From positions 2,261,501 to 2,325,500 of the forward strand of contig CP116227.1 of assembly GCA_038184435.1 (NCBI GenBank): a stretch of DNA of 64,000 bases, read 5' to 3'. The notes below the pieces were generated by a model. That model was not told the origin of the DNA. It was given only the letters and a program-made list of their open reading frames with translations, and searched no databases. This stretch comes from Nocardioides alkalitolerans. GTDB taxonomy: Bacteria; Actinomycetota; Actinomycetes; Propionibacteriales; Nocardioidaceae. Every line of letters begins with the position of its first letter. The first letter of the stretch is position 1. Of this stretch, positions 25,213 through 33,119 are shown in pieces. The position numbers were made by a program, and so were the translations under genes.

Positions 25213-26028
25213 ATGACGCTCACCGCCTCCCCCCGCACCCTCCTCTCCCCCACGACGTACGACGAGCCCGCGGGCGTCGCCGCACGCGCCACCCTCGTCG
25301 TGCTCACCGGTCGTGGCGAGACGCCGGCCGGGTACGCACGCCTGGGGCGCCGTCTGTCGGCGGACGCCTACCGGGTGCGCGTGGTCGCCACCGACGTGGA
25401 CGACCTCGACGCGGTGGAGGCGGCGGTGACCGACGCGCTCGGCGGCGCGGCGCCCGACGACGTGGTGCGCCCGCGGGTGCTCCTCGGCTCCGACGCCGGC
25501 GCCAACGTCGCCGCGCGCCTGGCCGGTCGCCGCCCCGACCTCGTCGACGCCCTCGTGCTGGCCGGCGTCGTGCTGCCCGGGTCGCGCCCGGCCCCGGGCA
25601 CCGCCCCGGGCACCGCCCCGGGCACCGCCGCGAGCACCGCCGCGGGACCCGCGTCCCGCTGGGACGAGGAGCTGGAGACCCGCTCGGCCTGTCCGGCCTA
25701 CCGACGCGTGCTCGGCGAGGACGCCGACTTCGTGCGCGGCGCCCTGGAGACGGAGCTGCCCGCCGAGGTGGCCGGGGACGACCTGTTCGCGGGCGACCTG
25801 CCGACCCTCGTCCTCCACGGTGAGGCCGACCCGCTGACGCCGGTCGACGACGTGCTGTCCCTCGTCGCGGACGGCAGCCGCGCCCGGGCCGCCGTGGTCG
25901 CGGGCGGTCGCCACGACGTGCTCAACGACGTCGACCACCGCTCGGTCGCCGCCACCGTCGTCCTGTTCCTCGAGAGCCTGCGCCGCGGCGCGGACCTCCC
26001 GACGATCGTGGCGCCGGCCGACCGATGA
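25213..26028 (+). CDS. Alpha/beta-hydrolase fold protein
   Basis: A 271 aa hydrolase-fold protein of unknown substrate. Recognisable parts are LVVLTGRGETPAGYARLGRR (oxyanion strand region), VLLGSDAGANVAARLAGRRP in place of the nucleophile elbow, PTLVLHGEADPLTPVDDV (acid strand) and a late VAGGRHDVLNDVDH that supplies the histidine. The nucleophile position reads GSDAG, with aspartate rather than serine, which is notable. A haloalkane-dehalogenase-like or inactive site is possible. Residues about 127-138 (PGTA three times) come from a 12-base tandem repeat. The ATG has GGAGG 9 bases upstream and its end overlaps the FAD oxidase start (ATGA). It lies under promoter site C, divergent from the LysR gene. 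Confidence 0.75.
   Translation: MTLTASPRTLLSPTTYDEPAGVAARATLVVLTGRGETPAGYARLGRRLSADAYRVRVVATDVDDLDAVEAAVTDALGGAAPDDVVRPRVLLGSDAGANVAARLAGRRPDLVDALVLAGVVLPGSRPAPGTAPGTAPGTAASTAAGPASRWDEELETRSACPAYRRVLGEDADFVRGALETELPAEVAGDDLFAGDLPTLVLHGEADPLTPVDDVLSLVADGSRARAAVVAGGRHDVLNDVDHRSVAATVVLFLESLRRGADLPTIVAPADR
25591..25626 (+). repeat. In-gene 12-bp tandem repeat (three units)
   Basis: GCCCCGGGCACC is repeated three times in frame in the hydrolase gene and adds a Pro-Gly-Thr-Ala linker. Confidence 0.8.
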
Positions 26029-27410
26029 CCGCGGCGCTGCGGACCGACGTCCTCGCCCGCTTCCCCGGCGCCCGGGCCGACGCCGCGGCCCTGGCCCGGG
26101 GCCGCACGGACCGGTCGGGCACGCCCGGCACGGCCGACCCGATCGCCGTCGTGAGCGCCGCTTCGGTCGACGAGGTGCGCGCCGTGCTCGCGTGGGCGCA
26201 CGAGCACCGCGTGCCGGTCGTGCCGCGCGGCGCGGGCACGGGACTGGCCGGGGGTGCGGTCGCCGACGGCGCCCTGGTGCTCGACGTGTCCGGGATGCGA
26301 CGGATCATCCGGATCGACCCCGTCGAGGAGCTCGCGGTCGTCGAGCCGGGCGTGCTCACGGCCGACCTGGACGCCGCCGCGGCCGAGCACGGCCTCATGT
26401 ACGCCCCCGACCCCGCCAGCGCCGCCATCTCGACGATCGGCGGCAACATCGCCACCAACGCCGGCGGGATGCGCTGCGTGAAGCACGGCGTCACCCGCGA
26501 CGCCGTGCTCGGGCTCGAGGTGGTGCTCGCCGACGGCCGCCTGCTGCGCACCGGTCGGGCGACGGCGAAGGGCGTCGTCGGCTACGACCTGACGGCCCTC
26601 CTCGTCGGTTCGGAGGGCACCCTCGGCGTCGTCGTCGGCGCCACCCTGCGGCTGCGGCCGCGCCCCCACGTCGGCGGGACCGTCCTCGCGACGTACCCCG
26701 ACGTCGAGACCGCCGCCCGCGCCTGCTCCCGGGTGGGGGCCGCACGGCTGCGACCGAGCCTGCTCGAGCTGATCGACGCGGCCACGCTGGCCGCCGTCGC
26801 GGACCACACGGGCACGGCCGCGCTGGCCGCCGGGGCGGCCGTCGTCGCACAGACCGACGGCGCGGACGCGGCCACGGCGACCACCGAGCTCACGGCGGTC
26901 GCCGCGGTGCTGCGCGAGGGGGCGGACACGCTCGAGCAGGGCGACGACCCCGACCGGGCCGACGAGCTGCTCACCGCCCGGCGCCTCGCCCTGCCGGCGA
27001 TCGAGGCGCGGGGCCACGCCCTCATCGAGGACATCTGCGTGCCGCGGGCCCGGCTCGCCGAGGCGGTGCGGGGCATCGAGGCCATCGTCGCCGCCACCGG
27101 CGTGCCGATCTACACCTTCGCCCACGCGGGCGACGGCAACCTGCACCCCATCGTCACCTGGCCGCGCACCGCGGAGGGATCCGGAGCGACGACCGGCACG
27201 GAGCGACCCGCCGCCGTCGACGACGCCGCCGGGCGCATTTTCGAGCTGGCCGTCGCGCTCGGCGGCACGCTCTCCGGCGAGCACGGCGTCGGCACGCTCA
27301 AGCGGGCCTACCTCGGCCTCGAGCTCGAGCCGGACGTGCTCGACGTGCAGCGGGCCGTCAAGGCGGCGCTCGACCCCCGCGGCATCCTCAATCCCGGGAA
27401 GGCGATCTGA
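26025..27410 (+). CDS. FAD-linked oxidase, GlcD/D-2-hydroxyacid dehydrogenase family
   Basis: A 461 aa flavoprotein of the vanillyl-alcohol-oxidase fold, probably oxidising a D-2-hydroxyacid such as glycolate or D-lactate. The FAD-binding part has VPRGAGTGLAGGAV, LAVVEPGVLTADL, STIGGNIATNAGGMRCVKHG, GYDLTALLVGSEGTLGVV and TLRLRPRP. The C-terminal cap has YTFAHAGDGNLHPIV and the terminal SGEHGVGTLKRAYL motif, followed by KAALDPRGILNPGKAI. The ATG overlaps the hydrolase stop (ATGA). The end overlaps the convergent SDR gene by 23 bases. A second, larger FAD oxidase with Fe-S domains lies at 46.0-49.0 kb. The role in the scavenging island is inferred from promoter sharing only. Confidence 0.92.
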   Translation: MTAALRTDVLARFPGARADAAALARGRTDRSGTPGTADPIAVVSAASVDEVRAVLAWAHEHRVPVVPRGAGTGLAGGAVADGALVLDVSGMRRIIRIDPVEELAVVEPGVLTADLDAAAAEHGLMYAPDPASAAISTIGGNIATNAGGMRCVKHGVTRDAVLGLEVVLADGRLLRTGRATAKGVVGYDLTALLVGSEGTLGVVVGATLRLRPRPHVGGTVLATYPDVETAARACSRVGAARLRPSLLELIDAATLAAVADHTGTAALAAGAAVVAQTDGADAATATTELTAVAAVLREGADTLEQGDDPDRADELLTARRLALPAIEARGHALIEDICVPRARLAEAVRGIEAIVAATGVPIYTFAHAGDGNLHPIVTWPRTAEGSGATTGTERPAAVDDAAGRIFELAVALGGTLSGEHGVGTLKRAYLGLELEPDVLDVQRAVKAALDPRGILNPGKAI

Positions 27411-28302
27411 CGGGCGACGGGGTGCGTCCGCTGCTGCCGGCGCGGGCCGCCTCGGAGTCGGGGAAGGCCCGGTCGGCGAGGGAGAAGGCCAGGTCGGTCA
27501 GTCGCGGGGCGACGACGTTCGCCACCTCCAGCACCCGCGCCGAGAGCAGGTCCACGGTGACCGGCCGGTCCTCCAGCGCCTTCACGACGGTCTCCGCCGC
27601 CTGCTCGGGCGTCAGGGCCCGCAACCGCCGGTAGGCCTCGGTCGGCGCGATCATCTCGGTGCGCACCAGCCCGAACCGGAGGTTCGTGAACGCCACGCCG
27701 TCCGCGTAGGTCTCCCGCCCGGCGATGCGTCCGAACACGTCGAGGGCGGCCTTGGAGGCGATGTACGCCGCGAACTTGGGACTCTTGACCTGCACGCCCC
27801 ACGTGACGACGTTGACGACGTGGCCGAAGCCCTGCTCCCGCATCGCGGGCAGCAGGCCCAGCGTGAGGCGCACCGGCGCCAGGTAGTTGATCGCGATCGT
27901 CCGCTCCACGTCGTGGAAGCGGTCATAGGTCAGCTCCAGCGACCGCCGGATCGACCGGCCCGCGTTGTTGACGAGGTGGTCGACGGGTCCGAACTCGGCG
28001 TGCACGCGCCGTACCAGCCGGTCGACGGCCGCCCCGTCGGTGAGGTCGACGGGGAAGCAGTACGCCGCGCCGCCGGCCGCCTCGATCTCGGCCCGCACCC
28101 GGTCGAGCTCCTCGGACCGGCGGGCGACGAGCAGGACGGTCGCGCCGCGCGCGGCGCACGCCCGGGCGGTGGCCTCGCCGATGCCGGACGAGGCACCGGT
28201 GACCATCACGGTGCGTCCCGCGAGCGGGCTGCGCGGATCACCCGTCAGCGTGCGGAGGACGCGGCGGGCGCGGGAGAGCGGCGTGGTGAGCAGGAGCCCC
28301 AT
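27388..28302 (-). CDS. Short-chain dehydrogenase/reductase
   Basis: NAD(P)-dependent Rossmann-fold oxidoreductase, 304 aa. The nucleotide-binding motif TGASSGIG is at 35-42, followed by LVARRSEELDRVRAEIE, HLVNNAGRSIRRSLEL (NNAG structural motif), and the catalytic Y180 and K184 in AAYIASKAA with the upstream VVNVVTWGV block. An N-terminal extension of about 28 basic residues and a C-terminal segment beyond the fold suggest a membrane-associated lipid or quinone reductase type, but this is weak. The ATG at 28302 sits 7 bases after TAGGGT (leaderless). The 3' end overlaps the convergent FAD oxidase gene by 23 bases. Confidence 0.9.
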   Translation of the reverse strand: MGLLLTTPLSRARRVLRTLTGDPRSPLAGRTVMVTGASSGIGEATARACAARGATVLLVARRSEELDRVRAEIEAAGGAAYCFPVDLTDGAAVDRLVRRVHAEFGPVDHLVNNAGRSIRRSLELTYDRFHDVERTIAINYLAPVRLTLGLLPAMREQGFGHVVNVVTWGVQVKSPKFAAYIASKAALDVFGRIAGRETYADGVAFTNLRFGLVRTEMIAPTEAYRRLRALTPEQAAETVVKALEDRPVTVDLLSARVLEVANVVAPRLTDLAFSLADRAFPDSEAARAGSSGRTPSPVRSPSRD

Positions 28303-28309
28303 GGCTCCG

Positions 28310-28315
28310 ACCCTA
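28310..28315 (-). promoter_or_regulatory. Predicted -10 box (leaderless) of the SDR gene
   Basis: Minus-strand TAGGGT with 7 bases to the ATG at 28302, located just before the end of the aldo/keto reductase gene. Confidence 0.45.
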
Positions 28316-28321
28316 GAGAGG

Positions 28322-29269
28322 TCAGCGCGCCCCGTCGAGACGTCCGCGCTGCTCGTCGTCGAGCTCGAGCCGCGCCGCCGCCAGCGCCTGGTCGAGCTGC
28401 TCGACCGAGCTGACGCCCACGATCGGGCGCGCGGCGGGCCGACCGCCCAGCAGCCACGCCAGCACGACCTGGCCGGGCGCGACGCCGTGCTCGGCCGCGA
28501 CCTCGGCGAGCGCGGCCAGGCGCCGCGTCGTGCCGGGGTGGTCGTAGGCCTCCGGGAACGGGCGGTCGGAACGGTCGTAGGCGCCCTGCACGAGCGGGCT
28601 GTAGGCCCACAGCTCGAGGTCGGGGTGCTCCGCGAGGTAGTCGAGGGTCTCGTCGGTCGCGAACCCGAACCGGTGGTCCTTGCCGGGCACCTCGACGTCG
28701 GGACGGGGCCGCACGTAGGACGTCGTGAGCTGCAGCAGCGAGAAGGGCTCGACGCCCGTGGCCGCCGCGAGCGCGCGCGCCCGCTCGACCCGCCAGGTCG
28801 GGTGGTTGGAGATGCCCAGCCGGCGCACCCCACCGTCCGCGACGAGGGCGCCGAAGGTCGCGACGACCTCGTCGAGCGGCACCGACCGGTCCTCGAGGTG
28901 GGCCCAGTACACGTCGACGACGTCCACGCCGAGGCGCTCGCGGCTCGCCTCGAACGAGCGGCGCACCACGTCGGGAGCGAGGCCCACGACACCGCGCGAG
29001 GGGTCGCCGGGTACGACCGGCTCGGGCCCGACCTTGGTCGCCAGCACGACCTGCTCACGCACCCCCGGGCGGGCACGGAGCCACCGGCCCAGCAGCTCCT
29101 CGCTCTGCCCGCCGGCGCCGGTCTCGCTGACCCAGAACGCGTAGCAGTCGGCCGTGTCGAGGGTCGTGCCCCCGGCCTCCACGAACCGGTCGAGGAGGGC
29201 GAACGCGGTGCGCTCGTCCGTCCGCGTGCCGAAGTACATGCACCCGAGCACCAGGTCTGCGACAGCCAT
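28322..29269 (-). CDS. Aldo/keto reductase
   Basis: NADPH-dependent carbonyl reductase with a TIM-barrel fold, 315 aa. The catalytic tetrad is complete: D38, Y43 (TADCYAF), K79 (VLATK) and H124 (YWAHLED). Other family blocks are GGVRRLGISNHPTWRVERA, LELWAYSPLVQGAYDR and the C-terminal cofactor-binding ARPIVGVSSVEQLDQALAA. The physiological substrate cannot be told from sequence. The ATG has no strong ribosome-binding site; a CACCAT box 7 bases upstream would fit a leaderless start. It precedes the SDR gene on the same strand, separated by 19 bases. Confidence 0.93.
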   Translation of the reverse strand: MAVADLVLGCMYFGTRTDERTAFALLDRFVEAGGTTLDTADCYAFWVSETGAGGQSEELLGRWLRARPGVREQVVLATKVGPEPVVPGDPSRGVVGLAPDVVRRSFEASRERLGVDVVDVYWAHLEDRSVPLDEVVATFGALVADGGVRRLGISNHPTWRVERARALAAATGVEPFSLLQLTTSYVRPRPDVEVPGKDHRFGFATDETLDYLAEHPDLELWAYSPLVQGAYDRSDRPFPEAYDHPGTTRRLAALAEVAAEHGVAPGQVVLAWLLGGRPAARPIVGVSSVEQLDQALAAARLELDDEQRGRLDGAR

Positions 29270-29303
29270 GGACCCGATGGTGCCATCACCCCGAGGCGAG
29301 CCC

Positions 29304-30908
29304 TCAGACGAGCGGGGCGTCCCGCAGGTGCAGCTCGAACCGCGCGCCGTCGCCCGGCCGCGACTCCACCTCGACCCGCCCCCGGTGCCGCTGGGCCGCG
29401 GCCTGCACGATCGCGAGCCCGATGCCGCTGCCCTGGATCGCCTGGGCGTGGGCGTAGGTGCCCCGGAAGAAGCGGTCGAAGATCTGCTCCCGCTCCTCCT
29501 CGGGGATCGAGACCCCGTCGTTGGCGACCGTCACGAGGGCTACCCCGTCGGACTGGGTGACCTCGACCGTCACCTCCGCCCGCGCGAACGTCAACGCGTT
29601 GCGCACGAGGTGGCGCACGGCGCTGTGGAGCAGCGCCTCGTTGCCGACGAGCGTCGTCACCGTCACGGTGGTGCTCAGCGCCACCGCCGGCGCGTCGCCG
29701 ACGTGACGCTCCTGCTCCGCGGTAACCGCGCGGCGCACGACGGCCTCGAGGTCGAGGGGCGTGCACGGGTACGCCGACGGGTCGTCCAGCTGCGCGAGCA
29801 CGACGATCCCGTCGACGAGGTCGGCGAGGCGCTCGGCGTTGCGCGTCGCGACCTCGACGACGGACTGCTGCGCCGGGGTGAGCGCGCCGAGGTCGCCGTC
29901 GCGGAGCAGGTCGAGGCGGCCCAGCACGTTGGTCACGGGGGTGCGGAGCTCGTGGCTGGTGGTCGCCACGAAGCGACGCCGGGTGGCCTCCAGCGCCCGC
30001 AGCTCCCGCTGGGCCCGCTGCTCCGCGTCGCGGCGCTGGTCGCCGACGAGGGCCAGCGGGAAGGCCCAGGCCGCCGCGAGGGCGACGAAGACCGCGACCG
30101 CCCACGACCGCTCGAGGTCGTCGACCGACGAGTGGACGATGGCGAGGCTCGGCGCCTGCAGCGGCGGCCCGACGATCCAGACGACGAGGCCGAGCAGCGT
30201 GAGCACGACGAGCTCGGCGGAGGTGACCCGCATGCCGAAGCGGAGGCCCGCCCAGCTGAGCGTGAGGAGCAGCAACGCGGCCACGATCGCCCCGTCGAGA
30301 CCGGTGAGGGTGCTGGTCGCGGCGGCGAGGAGCGCGAACGTCGCGACCTGGGCGGCGAGCTCCGCCCCGGAGAAGCGGGTGTAGCGACGGTGGGAGCGTT
30401 CCAGGAGCAACGGGCACCAGACGAAGATCGCGACGGCGTTGCCGAGCCCCACCACCGCGGCCGAGCGGACGTCCATGCCGCCCGTCTCGGCGACGAGCAC
30501 CGCCACGAGGCCCACGAACGCGCCCGCGGACACGGCGGCCAGCGCGAGGACGTTGTGGGCGCGGACCGAGTCGACGGCGCGCACGCCCCCGGCCCGGAGC
30601 ACCCCGGCGGCCACGACGGCGGCCATCGTCCCGGCGACCGCGATGAGCGCGGACTCCAGCACCGGCGAGCCGACGAGCAGGGCGCTCACCCCGATGTAGC
30701 TGGGGATCGCCACCAGGCCGAGCACGCGCCACGGGCCCCGCGCCAGCGCCAGCACCGCGGTGCCGATGCCGACCGAGATCCAGATGGGGTTCACCCCGAC
30801 GACGCCCTCGCCGACGATGCCCCGCCCGACCGCGAGCAGCAGCACCGCGACGACCGCCAGCACCCACGCCGAGCGGTCGAGCGCCGCCCACCGGCTCTCA
30901 GCCCGCAT
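29304..30908 (-). CDS. Membrane sensor histidine kinase with MASE1-like N-terminal domain
   Basis: A 534 aa sensor kinase. The first 290 residues are about eight hydrophobic segments, beginning with AWVLAVVAVLLLAVGRG, and resemble the MASE1 integral membrane sensor domain. The HisKA dimerisation helix has the phospho-acceptor block ATTSHELRTPVTNVLGRLDLL. The ATPase domain has the N-box LVRNALTFARAEV, a G1 box VANDGVSIPEEE and F/G2 boxes IFDRFFRG and GSGIGLAIVQAAAQRHRG. The G1 box has Asn in place of the usual first Asp, a variant found in other kinases. It overlaps the end of the upstream PAS kinase gene by 11 bases. No response regulator gene is in the window, so the partner is unknown. Confidence 0.9.
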   Translation of the reverse strand: MRAESRWAALDRSAWVLAVVAVLLLAVGRGIVGEGVVGVNPIWISVGIGTAVLALARGPWRVLGLVAIPSYIGVSALLVGSPVLESALIAVAGTMAAVVAAGVLRAGGVRAVDSVRAHNVLALAAVSAGAFVGLVAVLVAETGGMDVRSAAVVGLGNAVAIFVWCPLLLERSHRRYTRFSGAELAAQVATFALLAAATSTLTGLDGAIVAALLLLTLSWAGLRFGMRVTSAELVVLTLLGLVVWIVGPPLQAPSLAIVHSSVDDLERSWAVAVFVALAAAWAFPLALVGDQRRDAEQRAQRELRALEATRRRFVATTSHELRTPVTNVLGRLDLLRDGDLGALTPAQQSVVEVATRNAERLADLVDGIVVLAQLDDPSAYPCTPLDLEAVVRRAVTAEQERHVGDAPAVALSTTVTVTTLVGNEALLHSAVRHLVRNALTFARAEVTVEVTQSDGVALVTVANDGVSIPEEEREQIFDRFFRGTYAHAQAIQGSGIGLAIVQAAAQRHRGRVEVESRPGDGARFELHLRDAPLV

Positions 30909-32298
30909 GGCTCAGCACGACCTCGACGGTCGTCCCGCTGCCCGGGGCGCTGACGATCGAGACGTCACCGCCGTTGGCCTCGACGAGGTGACGGACGCTG
31001 GCCAGGCCGTCACCGTGGCCGCCGTCGCCGTCGTCGGCGAGCCGACCGCGTCGGCCGAGCTCGAAGATGGTGGAGAGGTCGTCCGGGTGGATGCCCCGGC
31101 CGGCGTCCGAGACGGCGATGCGCACGGCGGCGCCGGCCTCCTCCCGCACCCGCACGTCGACGTCGCCCTCGGAGTAGCGCAGCGCGTTGCTGACCAGGTT
31201 GGCCAGCACCCGCTCGAGGTCGAGGGGGTCCACCCGGGCCGTGACGTCGACGACGTCGGTGCGCACGCGGGAGACGTCGTGGGTGACGGCCAGGTCGTCC
31301 AGGGCCTGGCGCAGCGCCGACCCGACGACGGTCACGGCCGCGCGTCGCACCCGCTCGCGCGTGGTGCCGGTCGCGTCGGCATCGGCCTCGACCAGCGACA
31401 CGGTGCGTAGCAGCTCGTCGAGCATCGTCGACAACCTCCCCAGCGCGACGCCGGAGCGGCGGAGGAGCTCGGCGGGGTCGGCCCCGTCGTCACCGTCCTC
31501 GGCGAGGGCCTCGGTGGCCAGCGCGACGTAGCCGCGGGCCGCGGCGAGCGGGTTGCGCAGGTCGTGCCCCAGCGCCCGGTAGATCCGCTGCGCCTCCGCC
31601 GCGCGCAGCTTCTGCGCGGTGAGGTCACGCGTGACCTTGAGGAAGCCCACGACGTCCCCGGCCGGGTCGTGGAGCGCGTTGATGGCGATCTCGCCCCAGA
31701 AGCGGGTGCCGTCGGCGCGCAGGCGCCAGCCGACGTCGCGGGCCAGCCCCTCGCGCCGGGCGACGGTCAGCAGGTGCTCCGGCCGTCCCTCCCGGCGGTC
31801 GTCCTCCGTGTAGAAGACCGAGAAGTGGCGCCCGACGATCTCGTGCGCCGCGTAGCCCTTCACCCGGGCGGCCCCGAGGCTCCAGGAGCGCACCACCCCG
31901 CTCTGGTCGAGGCGGACCACGGCGTGGCCGACCACCTGCTCGAGCAGCTCGGCGTCGGACTGCACGCGCGCCGGCTGGGACTCCCCCACCACGACCACGC
32001 GGTGCACCTCGACCAGCGAGGACGTGCCCTCGGGGTCGAGGAGCAGGTGCAGCGTCGTCGTCAGCCGCAGCTCCCCGCCGTCCGCGCGGAGCGCCGTGTG
32101 CGTGTAGGTCGCCCGTCCCGTCGCCAGTGCCCCGGCGCACGCGCGACGGAAGTCCTGCTGCGCCTGCGAGCCCGCGGGACGCAGGGGCGAGACGGCGCCG
32201 ACCGCGTCGTCCGCCGTGAAGCCCGTGAGCTGCGCGATGCTGGCCCCCCAGGAGACCACGACGCCGTCCGGCCGCGTGACGACCACTCCCTCCACCAC
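30898..32298 (-). CDS. PAS-domain sensor histidine kinase (soluble)
   Basis: A 466 aa kinase without membrane segments. It has two PAS-type domains. The first is at about 1-110 (VVTRPDGVVVSWGASIAQLTG). The second is at about 118-230 (VVRLDQSGVVRSWSLGAARV, IVGRHFSVFYTEDDRREGRP, RLRADGTRFWGEIAINAL), of the type that binds flavin, haem or small ligands. The acceptor block is ALGHDLRNPLAAARGYVALA. The ATPase domain has LANLVSNALRYSEGDV, VSDAGRGIHPDD and GDGLASVRHLVEANGG. It is followed by a second kinase gene with an 11-base overlap, so both are translated from one mRNA. The GTG start at 32298 is uncertain. Confidence 0.88.
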   Translation of the reverse strand: MVEGVVVTRPDGVVVSWGASIAQLTGFTADDAVGAVSPLRPAGSQAQQDFRRACAGALATGRATYTHTALRADGGELRLTTTLHLLLDPEGTSSLVEVHRVVVVGESQPARVQSDAELLEQVVGHAVVRLDQSGVVRSWSLGAARVKGYAAHEIVGRHFSVFYTEDDRREGRPEHLLTVARREGLARDVGWRLRADGTRFWGEIAINALHDPAGDVVGFLKVTRDLTAQKLRAAEAQRIYRALGHDLRNPLAAARGYVALATEALAEDGDDGADPAELLRRSGVALGRLSTMLDELLRTVSLVEADADATGTTRERVRRAAVTVVGSALRQALDDLAVTHDVSRVRTDVVDVTARVDPLDLERVLANLVSNALRYSEGDVDVRVREEAGAAVRIAVSDAGRGIHPDDLSTIFELGRRGRLADDGDGGHGDGLASVRHLVEANGGDVSIVSAPGSGTTVEVVLSHAG

Positions 32299-32338
32299 GG
32301 GAGAAGGGAACCACGCCCGGGCGCGCGGCGAGGCTTTA

Positions 32339-32998
32339 TCAGGGCGCCAGGCGCACGACCCGCCAGTCCGTCCCCGTCCGCCGGTAGACCAGGCGGTCGT
32401 GGAGCCGGCTCGGTCGGCCCTGCCAGAACTCCACGACGTCCGGCTCCACGCGGTACCCGCCCCACGTCGGCGGGACGGGCACCTCGCCGTCGTCGCCGAA
32501 CCGGGCGTCGGCCGCGTCGTACGCCGCGGTCAGGTCCACGCGCGACCCGACCTCGCGGGACTGGGGCGAGGCCCAGGCGCCGAGGCGGGAGCCGCGGGGG
32601 CGCCGCTCGAAGTACGCCGCGACGTCGGCCGCGTCGAGGGGGACGGCCCGGCCCTCGACGCGCACCTGCCGCTCGAGCGGGTGCCAGGGGAAGAGGAGCG
32701 CGCAGCGGGGCTCGGCCGCGAGCGCGACGCCCTTGCGCGAGGCGGTGTTGGTGAAGAAGCGGAAACCGTCCGGGCCGAAGCCCTTGAGCAGCACGATGCG
32801 GCTCGACGGCGCCCCGTCCGGGTCGACCGTGGCGACGACCATCGCGTTGGGCTCGTGGACGCCGGCGGCGGTCGCCTCGTCGTACCAGCGGGCGAAGGTG
32901 GCCAGCGGGTCGGGCGCGAGGTCCGCCTCGTCGAGACCACCGCGGGCGTACTCCTCCCGGAGGTCGGCGAGGTCGCGGTCCGGCAGCGCTGCGCTCAT
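32339..32998 (-). CDS. pdxH: Pyridoxamine 5'-phosphate oxidase
   Basis: FMN enzyme that oxidises pyridoxine or pyridoxamine 5'-phosphate to the coenzyme PLP. The 219 aa protein matches the family along its length: ADLREEYARGGLDEADL, DPLATFARWYDEA, NAMVVATVDPDGAPSSRIVLLKG, GFRFFTNTASRKG, LLFPWHPLERQVRVEG, FERRPRGSRLGAWASPQSR, WGGYRVEPDVVEFWQGRPSR and the C-terminal WRVVRLAP that carries the substrate-binding arginine. The ATG has TAGCGT 8 bases upstream (leaderless). It diverges from the citrate synthase gene. PLP supply would serve serC nearby, but co-regulation is not shown. Confidence 0.96.
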   Translation of the reverse strand: MSAALPDRDLADLREEYARGGLDEADLAPDPLATFARWYDEATAAGVHEPNAMVVATVDPDGAPSSRIVLLKGFGPDGFRFFTNTASRKGVALAAEPRCALLFPWHPLERQVRVEGRAVPLDAADVAAYFERRPRGSRLGAWASPQSREVGSRVDLTAAYDAADARFGDDGEVPVPPTWGGYRVEPDVVEFWQGRPSRLHDRLVYRRTGTDWRVVRLAP

Positions 32999-33006
32999 GT
33001 CCCCGG

Positions 33007-33012
33007 ACGCTA
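33007..33012 (-). promoter_or_regulatory. Predicted -10 box (leaderless) of pdxH
   Basis: Minus-strand TAGCGT ends 8 bases before the ATG at 32998. Confidence 0.5.
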
Positions 33013-33119
33013 CCGCGACCGTCCATCGGACGCCCCCCTCGCGACCGCTCGGTAACCCCGGGCAGAATGCGTCGCTGGCACGCCACGAGCGCGCCCCTCA
33101 CCGACGAGAAGGAGCCCTC

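Noticed and set aside
29304..30908. Loss of ATP binding in the MASE1-like kinase because the G1 box reads NDGVSI
   Set aside because: Asn at that position occurs in other active HisKA kinases, and the N and G2 boxes are intact, so inactivity cannot be claimed.
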